Assembly (NCBI GenBank): GCA_902625725.1
Contig: CACOCY010000013.1
Span: 1 to 56,195, forward strand
Direction of reading: 5' to 3'
From: an uncultured SAR116 cluster alpha proteobacterium
GTDB lineage: Bacteria > Pseudomonadota > Alphaproteobacteria > Puniceispirillales > Puniceispirillaceae
Length of the DNA: 56,195 nt
The notes beneath the pieces were generated by a model that saw nothing but the letters and a program-made list of their open reading frames with translations, had not been told where the DNA came from and searched no databases. Shown piece by piece: positions 50,152-56,195 of this stretch (position 1 is the stretch's first letter; every line of letters starts with the position of its first letter). The position numbers and the translations under genes were made by a program.

Positions 50152-51909
50152 ATGTCAAAAAATAAAATGTCAATTCCATATACAAAAAAGTTATATTTCC
50201 TTTGGTCACTACTTCCAAATAATTTGCAGAGACAAACGTTTATTATGTTTTTTCTTATTTTGCTGGGGACAATTTTTGAAACATTAGGAATCGGTATGGT
50301 TATTCCTTTAATCGCTATTATGATAGATGACAATATAACTGATAAGCTTCCATTAATTGCTCCTATTATGGATTGGTTAGGTAACCCAACACAGAACATT
50401 CTCATGATTTATGGAATGTTATGTCTTGCATTTATTTATTGTCTTAAGGCTCTTTTCCTTTCTTTTTTAGCCTACATACAGGCAAAATATGTTTTTAATA
50501 TTAAAGCTTTTGTTACAAACAAATTATTTGAAACATATTTAGATGAACCATATAAATTTCATATTTCTAACAACTCGAGCCAATTAATCAGAAATTTGAC
50601 CACGGAAACTCAGCAGCTTATATCAAATGTAGTGATACCATGCTTAATTCTGACATCAGAATTAGTTCTTATACTTCTATTAATGATTTTATTAACGTTT
50701 TTCCAACCAGTTGGATTTGCAATAGTTTTTTTTATTTGCGGTGTAGCAATATTCATTTTCAATAGGTTTACAAAAAGTTTCCTAAAGAATTGGGGACAAG
50801 AAAGACAAGTTCATGAGGGTTGCCGGATTAAGTCTGCTCAGGAAAGCTTGGGCGCAATTAAAGACATAAAATTGCTAGGGAGAGAAAATGCTTTTAAAAA
50901 AGACTATATGTTTCATACGGTGAAGACAACGAGCGTTGAGAGAAAACAGTTTTTTCTGAGAAATTTACCAAGGTTATATCTAGAAACTCTAGCTATAATT
51001 GGGGCTTCTATCTTAGTAATATTCGTCGTCTACAGAACTGGTTCGGTGACAGATGTTTTAACAACTGTTGCTTTATTCTCTGCTGCGGCGTTTCGTATGT
51101 TACCGTCTGCTAACCGCGTTCTTACGTCAACTCAATCACTGCGTTACGCAGAGACAGTCATTGATTTAGTGGCTAAGGAACTGTCAAAAGCAGTCAAAAA
51201 AAGGCGAAGTGTGGATTTTAAAATAAAAAAAATTGGCTTACAAAAATCCATTGAGGTTCGTGATTTATCATTCTCATATTCTAATTCAAAAAAAATAATA
51301 TTAAAAAATATTAACTTAAAAATAAACAGAGGAGAATGTATCGGTATAATTGGAAAAAGCGGTTCTGGAAAAACAACGCTTGTAGACCTGATTCTCGGTC
51401 TACTTAAGCCAACCAACGGGACTATATTTGTAGATGGTATTGATATTGAAGATAACATACGCGGTTGGCAAAATTCAATAGGTTATGTTCAGCAGAACAT
51501 ATTTCTTACTGATGATACAATCAGAAAAAATATAGCACTCGGGGTAGAGGAAAGTGAGGTTAATGAGGAATTAGTTGATTATGCTATTAAGTCTTCTCAA
51601 CTGAACGATTTTGCATCTAACCTATCCAATGGGAAAAATACAAGAGTAGGGGAAATGGGTGTTCAATTATCGGGCGGCCAACGCCAAAGAATTGGAATAG
51701 CAAGAGCTTTATATCATAATCCACCAATTTTAGTTTTTGACGAAGCGACGAGTTCTCTCGACAATGAAACTGAATATGAGATACTTGAAGAGATAAGGTC
51801 GCTCAAACGAGTTAAAACCATGATAATTGTTGCTCATCGAATGTCCACAATTAAAGCTTGCGATAAAATAATTAAGATAGAACATAACCATTTAACTCAG
51901 CTAGACTAG
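50152..51909 (+). CDS. ABC transporter, fused permease/ATPase (PglK-like flippase)
   Basis: A 585-residue half-transporter that would work as a homodimer to export or flip a lipid-linked glycan across the inner membrane. I start at the ATG at 50152; the frame is open to a TTG at 50071. The N-terminal six-helix domain begins PYTKKLYFLWSLLPNNLQRQTFIMFFLILLGTIFETLGIGMVIPLIAIM, the opening typical of PglK/WlaB-like exporters. The ATPase has Walker A GIIGKSGSGKTTLVDLILGLL (about residue 400), Q-loop GYVQQNIFLTD, signature LSGGQRQRIGIARAL (about 503) and Walker B PILVFDEATSSLD (about 525), then the switch His in VAHRMST. It is the first gene of the glycan locus. Confidence 0.88.
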   Translation: MSKNKMSIPYTKKLYFLWSLLPNNLQRQTFIMFFLILLGTIFETLGIGMVIPLIAIMIDDNITDKLPLIAPIMDWLGNPTQNILMIYGMLCLAFIYCLKALFLSFLAYIQAKYVFNIKAFVTNKLFETYLDEPYKFHISNNSSQLIRNLTTETQQLISNVVIPCLILTSELVLILLLMILLTFFQPVGFAIVFFICGVAIFIFNRFTKSFLKNWGQERQVHEGCRIKSAQESLGAIKDIKLLGRENAFKKDYMFHTVKTTSVERKQFFLRNLPRLYLETLAIIGASILVIFVVYRTGSVTDVLTTVALFSAAAFRMLPSANRVLTSTQSLRYAETVIDLVAKELSKAVKKRRSVDFKIKKIGLQKSIEVRDLSFSYSNSKKIILKNINLKINRGECIGIIGKSGSGKTTLVDLILGLLKPTNGTIFVDGIDIEDNIRGWQNSIGYVQQNIFLTDDTIRKNIALGVEESEVNEELVDYAIKSSQLNDFASNLSNGKNTRVGEMGVQLSGGQRQRIGIARALYHNPPILVFDEATSSLDNETEYEILEEIRSLKRVKTMIIVAHRMSTIKACDKIIKIEHNHLTQLD

Positions 51910-52037
51910 CGAGATGTATTTTAGACCGTTAAGGAATAAATTTATAAAAAAGATATTACACGAAAAAGGGGAAAAGATTTTCCTAAGTTTTTGATTTAAA
52001 CATTCAGTTAGCACACAAAAATTAAGTTTGGAAAAAT

Positions 52038-52053
52038 AATATAAGCTTATATT
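52038..52053. terminator. Perfect AT palindrome between convergent genes
   Basis: AATATAAG-CTTATATT is a 16-base perfect inverted repeat followed by TTTT on the plus strand and flanked by AAAAA, so it could act in both directions. It lies between the ends of the flippase gene and the convergent glycan gene. Confidence 0.35.
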
Positions 52054-52070
52054 TTTTGACCGATGTAATT

Positions 52071-53216
52071 TCAGTGCATTGTTTTTTTGACTTTATTTTC
52101 TAATATTCTATTCAACAAAATTTCAAATTCTTTTTTAACGTAATTTCTTGGAAATCGCTTTTGGTAATTTATTCTTAATTCACCTATTATCTTTTTATTT
52201 GAAGGTGAAAAACCGAGCCTATCAATTACCTTACTTGGTTTTTGCTCTTTATAATTATACACAACATTTCTATTTAGGCTTCCTGTAATAGGCCTATATT
52301 GTGGATAATCGTCTATTATGGGAATACAGCCATTATAAATAGCTAAAGTAAACCTTTCATTTAAAATACTCGTATGCATTGGTGTTTGGACGATAACATA
52401 TTTCGTGTTTTCCATTAGGTTGCAGATTTTTGTTACAGATGGATCTGAAAAAACATCAATATTTTTATTTTGTTTTATACGTTTTGCTCCATTTGCGTCT
52501 GTTATGATACACAATTTCTTTCCAGAATTCGAGTAAGAAATTGCGTCCTCAAAAATAATATCTCTCCTTTTGTTGCGGAGTACATGGCACAAGTGCCATA
52601 AAACTTTATAATAAATATGCAAAAAATTAAATATCTTACTTATATAAAAAAAAATTCCTAAAAAGATGTTTGCACTATTTATTAGTTTCATAAATTCTGG
52701 AACTGACACCACTTTATCTATTGAACTTTCAATATTTTTACCAAATAGTAACTTTATAAAATAGTTCCCTTCATTCTTATTTTTGATGTATCGTCCCAGC
52801 ACTAATATATCGTAAGAGCGATTTGTCCATTCTTTCATTTCTGTGAACTTAGAAATAACGGATGTAGTAGCGCTGGACCCATTTGGATAAAATTTCAAAA
52901 GAGACTTATCTGTAATCACGCACATATCTCTATCTAGATATTTATAAATATTTATTAGCATTTCATTTTGAATCAGCACTGGCTTTTTTATTTTCTTTAC
53001 TAGTGAATTATTAAATGCGGGTCTCATAAAAACAGCGTCATATTGTTCATTGATTTTCTCTAGAAGTTTTTCGTTTAAGTCTTCTAAATTGAAAACCGAT
53101 AAATTGTTATTAACACATTGGGATAATTGGTTCATTTGCCATCCAACAACTCTTTCTCTGTTGAATTTTGTTACCAAAAACATGATACGTAGTTTTTTAT
53201 TTACTGTCTTAGGCAT
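52071..53216 (-). CDS. Putative glycosyltransferase of the surface-glycan locus
   Basis: A 381-residue protein that I cannot place firmly. It starts LRIMFLVTKFNRERVVGWQMNQL, like a GT-B N-terminal strand. KYVIVQTPMHTSILNERFTLAIYNGCIPIIDDYPQY (about residues 270-310) recalls the donor-site 'E-x-x-x-AL-x-x-G-C-x-P-I' region of GT-B enzymes or of CgeB-like proteins. A hydrophobic stretch NIFLGIFFYISKIFNFLHIYY (about 187-207) is unusual between such domains and may be a membrane contact. Its start overlaps the aminotransferase by 16 bases, so it is the last gene of the operon. Glycosyl transfer is inferred from context. Confidence 0.55.
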   Translation of the reverse strand: MPKTVNKKLRIMFLVTKFNRERVVGWQMNQLSQCVNNNLSVFNLEDLNEKLLEKINEQYDAVFMRPAFNNSLVKKIKKPVLIQNEMLINIYKYLDRDMCVITDKSLLKFYPNGSSATTSVISKFTEMKEWTNRSYDILVLGRYIKNKNEGNYFIKLLFGKNIESSIDKVVSVPEFMKLINSANIFLGIFFYISKIFNFLHIYYKVLWHLCHVLRNKRRDIIFEDAISYSNSGKKLCIITDANGAKRIKQNKNIDVFSDPSVTKICNLMENTKYVIVQTPMHTSILNERFTLAIYNGCIPIIDDYPQYRPITGSLNRNVVYNYKEQKPSKVIDRLGFSPSNKKIIGELRINYQKRFPRNYVKKEFEILLNRILENKVKKTMH

Positions 53217-54283
53217 TCGATTACTGCTTCTTGGTCTTTTTCTTCAAGAGTGTGATATAGAGGAAGACATAGAATGCGGTTTGAAATGCTCTCTGAAATG
53301 GGACAGCTTTGAACTGCTGAGATCGTCTTCATTTTATTTAAAGAGGGATAAAAATATCTTCTGGGAAAAATCCCTCTCGAGTTAAATTTAGAAAGATTTT
53401 TCAATAATTCAGCTTCTGTCTGAAAAATTACTGGAAAATAGGAGTAATTGGATCCAGGTATTTTTATTTTTTGTAAAGTTAAATGTTTAAAATCTCTTAG
53501 ATGTTCTGCATAAAATTCATATTGTTTTTTCCGCTGAATTTGAATTTCATAAAAATACTCTATGTTTGCAATCCCAAGTGCAGCACTAATTTCAGACATC
53601 TTTCCATTGAAACCAATTTGAGCTACCTCTTTTTGCTCATTAAAACCGAAAAACCTTATCTTTTTCAAATTTTCTTGAACTGCAGTCGATTTTGCTATAC
53701 ATCCACCACCTTCACCAGTATTCAAAAGCTTGGTTGCATGCAAACTAATGGCGGATACATCACCCCAGTTTAATATACTCTCCCCCTTAAATAAGGTTCC
53801 GACCGCGTGAGCGGCGTCATAAATGACTGGAATATTGTGTTTTGTTGATATTTCAGCAATTTTTTCAACATCGCATGGATTCCCGAATGTATGTACCGGC
53901 AAGATTGCTTTTATCTCTTTATCTATCAAACTCTCAAGTTTCTCTACATCGAGGTTTAAACTTTTAGGGTCTATATCACAAAAAACAGCTTCACAATTAG
54001 CTTTTTGGATAGCTGAAAGAGTTGCAATCCAGCTAAAAGCCGGAGTAATTACTTTGCCTTCAATATTCAGAGATCTTAGTGCAGCTTCAATAGCGACAGT
54101 TCCATTGCTCATTGCAATGAAGGAGTTAACATTCAAAGTTGACCGGAATGCTTCTTCAAAAGCTCGAAGTAGAGGACCGTTGTGCGTTAGAATTCCAGTT
54201 TCCCAGATTTTCTCTAAATGTACAATAAAATTTTCTATAGGTGCTAGGTAAGGTTTTGTAACTGGTAACTGTTTATTATTCAT
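53201..54283 (-). CDS. DegT/DnrJ/EryC1/StrS family sugar aminotransferase
   Basis: A 360-residue PLP enzyme that aminates a keto sugar nucleotide, usually at C3 or C4. It shows LTHNGPLLRAFEEAF, the PLP-phosphate loop MSNGTVAIEAAL, KVITPAFSWIATLSAIQKANCEAVFCDID (about residues 77-105), LPVHTFGNPCDVEKI and VIYDAAHAVGT (Asp156). Lys185 in LHATKLLNTGEGG is the Schiff-base lysine. The end LPLYHTLEEKDQEAVIECL is typical. With the 2,3-dehydratase and Gfo/Idh genes upstream it probably makes a deoxy amino sugar. It overlaps both neighbours (16 bases and 1 base). Confidence 0.9.
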   Translation of the reverse strand: MNNKQLPVTKPYLAPIENFIVHLEKIWETGILTHNGPLLRAFEEAFRSTLNVNSFIAMSNGTVAIEAALRSLNIEGKVITPAFSWIATLSAIQKANCEAVFCDIDPKSLNLDVEKLESLIDKEIKAILPVHTFGNPCDVEKIAEISTKHNIPVIYDAAHAVGTLFKGESILNWGDVSAISLHATKLLNTGEGGGCIAKSTAVQENLKKIRFFGFNEQKEVAQIGFNGKMSEISAALGIANIEYFYEIQIQRKKQYEFYAEHLRDFKHLTLQKIKIPGSNYSYFPVIFQTEAELLKNLSKFNSRGIFPRRYFYPSLNKMKTISAVQSCPISESISNRILCLPLYHTLEEKDQEAVIECLRQ

Positions 54284-55254
54284 TATAGGCTTTTTTCTCT
54301 TATTTCTGATATTATTCTTGCTTGCTCATTGTTTTCAGCGTACTCACTCTCTTTTTTGTCGTCGTCCATGATGGATGTATAAAAATAGTCTAACATTCCC
54401 TTAAAATGATTATCTCTGGGCAGATTATGAATTGTTTTCACATCATTTTTCTCAATAATTATTGATGGATCGACATCTGGACTAGCAGTAAAAACTCGTG
54501 AGCATTTTAAGTTTCCAAGAGATCCCCATATTTGTAATTCATTTTGATAAAAATTTTCGAATCCAAAAGAAATCTGTGATGTGACCGCGCTACCCATCTG
54601 TTTTAAATAAGCACTTCCCCATGTATCTATTTTTTGCTCTTTGTTAATATTAAGAGAACTACTAGCCACAAAAATTTTATTTTTAAGGAAAAGCTGTGAG
54701 ATTTTTACAGTGTAAGCGCCGGCGTCAAGTAGAGCGCCACCTCCTAACAATTTATTATACCGGATATTATCTTTATCTCTAAATGGTGGAAAACCAAAAC
54801 TACTTCGTACTTGTCTGATATCTCCAATTTCGCCTTTATCAACGAGCGAGTAAATAATTTTTAATTGGTTATGAAATCTAAATTGAAAATTTTCTACTAA
54901 CGAAAGATTTTTCTTTTTGGCTATTTTATTTAGTTCAAAAACATCATTAAAAGTGCATGCGAGAGACTTTTCCACTAATACATGCAAGCCTTTTTCAAGA
55001 GCAAGTTTTGCCCATTTGTAGTGTAGACCATTAGGTAATGGTATATAAACACAATCAATATTACTATTTATAAGATCCAAATAATTTGCATAATATTTTG
55101 TGGAGAAAGTATTTGCAAGATTGTTTCCTTTTTCTGTGTCTCGGCTTGCTATACCATGCAGAACAAATTTGTCATGGTTTTTAATGTTGGGCAAAAGATG
55201 TCTTTTTGCTATATCCGCACCCCCTATTACCCCAAGTTTGATTTTGTCATCCAT
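54283..55254 (-). CDS. Gfo/Idh/MocA family oxidoreductase (NDP-3-ketohexose reductase candidate)
   Basis: A 323-residue NAD(P)-dependent oxidoreductase. The Rossmann start is IKLGVIGGADIAKRHLLPNI. LHVLVEKSLACTF (about residues 88-100) holds the family's E-K motif (usually EKP). LLGGGALLDAGAYTVKISQLFL (about 168-189) is the substrate-site block with the conserved Asp, here with Tyr where the catalytic His usually sits. In deoxysugar pathways this family supplies the C3-ketoreductase acting right after an EvaA-type 2,3-dehydratase (SpnN, OleW, KijD10), and the dehydratase gene indeed overlaps it by 8 bases. The role is inferred from that pairing. Confidence 0.87.
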   Translation of the reverse strand: MDDKIKLGVIGGADIAKRHLLPNIKNHDKFVLHGIASRDTEKGNNLANTFSTKYYANYLDLINSNIDCVYIPLPNGLHYKWAKLALEKGLHVLVEKSLACTFNDVFELNKIAKKKNLSLVENFQFRFHNQLKIIYSLVDKGEIGDIRQVRSSFGFPPFRDKDNIRYNKLLGGGALLDAGAYTVKISQLFLKNKIFVASSSLNINKEQKIDTWGSAYLKQMGSAVTSQISFGFENFYQNELQIWGSLGNLKCSRVFTASPDVDPSIIIEKNDVKTIHNLPRDNHFKGMLDYFYTSIMDDDKKESEYAENNEQARIISEIREKSL

Positions 55255-56026
55255 GTGCTAATATTCCACGTATATGTGGGTTAATCCAGCTATCTTCATG
55301 AAGAAGTATTTTTATTTGATATAAGCTTAGCCATATAAAATTATCATTTGGTATTTCAATTTTCGTACCTTCTGGAGCTTCAAGCAATAATCCTTTATTC
55401 CTTTTATTGTAAAGTCTTCCTCCGTCTTCGGAAAGCCAAGCTTCATATAAAACTTGCCAGTTTTCATATTTATTTGTATTTAAAAACATATCTACGAAGT
55501 GAGGCTTTCGTCCGCCATGTTTTTGATTAATGTTAGAAAAGGTTGCTTGCAGCGTTGGGCTTATTTGCACAAGACCATGGTTTCCGGGCTCAGCTTTAGC
55601 TTCACATAAATAATGGGGCACTTCGTCAAAACGTTGTCTAATTAAGCCCAAAATGCCTCCGTCGAAACCAATTTGACGTATCATTGGTTGATCCCAGCCT
55701 TTACTATTTTCTCGATCTTTATATTTTACACGCAAACTGCATATTTCGAAAAAATCATCGGAAAGATGTTTAATTGTCCCAGTTTTATATTCAAAATACC
55801 AGTCCCTCGCCTCTAATAATGGGATTTCCTCTATTTTCATTTGACAATTTTTTCTTTTTTCTAAAAACCATTTTTTCACATCATTTAGTGAATGATATCT
55901 TGACCAATCCTGTAATCTCTCGAACATAAATTCAATTTTGTATGCATCCAAGTTGGGTTGTTGATATTTTGCTGTAAAGTCTGTAAATTCAGAAAGTAAT
56001 TTTGAATAATTTTTTTTTGGTTTCAT
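55247..56026 (-). CDS. NDP-hexose 2,3-dehydratase family protein (half length, EvaA-like)
   Basis: A 259-residue protein matching one repeat of the NDP-hexose 2,3-dehydratase family, which removes the C2 hydroxyl from dTDP-4-keto-6-deoxyglucose on the way to 2-deoxysugars. Signature blocks are IEEIPLLEARDWYFEYKTGTIKHLSDDFFEI, GWDQPMIRQIGFDGGILGLIRQRFDEVPHYLCEAKAEPGNHGLVQISPTLQATFSNI (about residues 109-168), and FIWLSLYQIKILLHEDSWINPHIRGILA at the end. Characterised members (EvaA, TylX3, SpnO) are about 450-490 residues with two such repeats, so this single-repeat form is short. Its ATG overlaps the rmlA stop (ATGA). The N-terminal 45 residues are complete and there is no sign of a frameshift. 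Confidence 0.85.
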   Translation of the reverse strand: MKPKKNYSKLLSEFTDFTAKYQQPNLDAYKIEFMFERLQDWSRYHSLNDVKKWFLEKRKNCQMKIEEIPLLEARDWYFEYKTGTIKHLSDDFFEICSLRVKYKDRENSKGWDQPMIRQIGFDGGILGLIRQRFDEVPHYLCEAKAEPGNHGLVQISPTLQATFSNINQKHGGRKPHFVDMFLNTNKYENWQVLYEAWLSEDGGRLYNKRNKGLLLEAPEGTKIEIPNDNFIWLSLYQIKILLHEDSWINPHIRGILAHG

Positions 56027-56195
56027 TGTTTTTCAACATCCTGCAACAGACGGATTAAATAGTTTCCGTAATCAGAGTTGTGATAATTCTTAACATTTCT
56101 TTCTATCTGTTCACTTTCAATCCAACCCTTCCTCCATGCAATTTCTTCTAAACAGGCTATTTTCAGCCCTTGGCGCTTTTCGATAGAATTTACAA
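56023..56195 (-). CDS. rmlA: Glucose-1-phosphate thymidylyltransferase, C-terminal end (cut by window edge)
   Basis: Only the last 56 or so codons are visible. They read VNSIEKRQGLKIACLEEIAW, then RKGWIESEQIERNV, then DYGNYLIRLLQDVEKQ and a stop. EKRQGLKIACPEEIAWR and GYGxYLLxLL are the conserved C-terminal blocks of RmlA/RfbA, which makes dTDP-glucose from glucose-1-phosphate and dTTP. The stop overlaps the start of the 2,3-dehydratase gene by four bases. It marks the sugar in this locus as dTDP-linked; rmlB should lie beyond the window. Confidence 0.88.
   Translation of the reverse strand, partial: VNSIEKRQGLKIACLEEIAWRKGWIESEQIERNVKNYHNSDYGNYLIRLLQDVEKQ

Overview
This window looks like a piece of the chromosome of an AT-rich, probably marine alphaproteobacterium. 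The class assignment rests on gene order and gene content. The block murA-DUF2948-hisG-UPF0262-phosphatase-infA-maf-RNase E/G-yacG-tRNA-Phe, the rpsU/COQ9 divergent pair, the TrcR (DUF1013) regulator, DUF465, DUF1244 and MntR are all typical of Alphaproteobacteria. The genus cannot be fixed from sequence alone. Base composition is low in G+C throughout and intergenic spacers are short.

Layout. 1-9100 is mostly housekeeping: pyrF (cut by the window edge), DUF1244, mntR, a GT39-type membrane glycosyltransferase, sufE, a GlxA/AraC-type regulator divergent from fhs, two RNA methyltransferases and an Lrp regulator. 9159-14015 carries a GT4 glycosyltransferase, an EamA transporter, an unknown protein and a full-length STT3/PglB-type oligosaccharyltransferase homologue. 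After tRNA-Arg(CCU) and an orphan tungstate-binding protein, 15288-21694 is a polyamine-catabolism cluster with two glutamine-synthetase-like ligases, agmatinase, an FAD amine oxidase and an aminotransferase. 21709-37376 is general metabolism: acyl-CoA synthetase with an eroded P-loop, PepF, ABC1 kinase, PntAB, S21, COQ9, MetA, PurEK, TrcR, YgfZ and an MFS carrier.

38459-40181 is a small mosaic region and holds the most striking element. It is a minus-strand tRNA-Thr(GGU) gene split after anticodon position 36 by a 212-nt group I intron of the Azoarcus type. P1-P9 can be drawn by hand, and several helices show compensatory changes relative to the Azoarcus tRNA-Ile intron as I remember it. An intronless tRNA-Thr 3'-half copy and an 11-bp direct repeat lie just downstream of the tRNA, and a recombinase-like tail fragment lies further along, suggesting past integration and decay. 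40182-48594 holds a disulfide oxidoreductase/TVP38 pair and then the conserved murA-yacG block, in which the start region of hisG is duplicated in tandem.

Downstream of tRNA-Phe a truncated integrase, an XRE regulator and an unknown small gene mark a second integration hot spot. It is followed by a surface-glycan locus (50152 to the window end): a PglK-like ABC flippase, a putative glycosyltransferase, a DegT sugar aminotransferase, a Gfo/Idh oxidoreductase, a half-length NDP-hexose 2,3-dehydratase (EvaA family) and the end of rmlA. Together these suggest synthesis of a dTDP-linked 2-deoxy amino sugar for a surface glycan. Whether it feeds the STT3 homologue 36 kb away is speculation.
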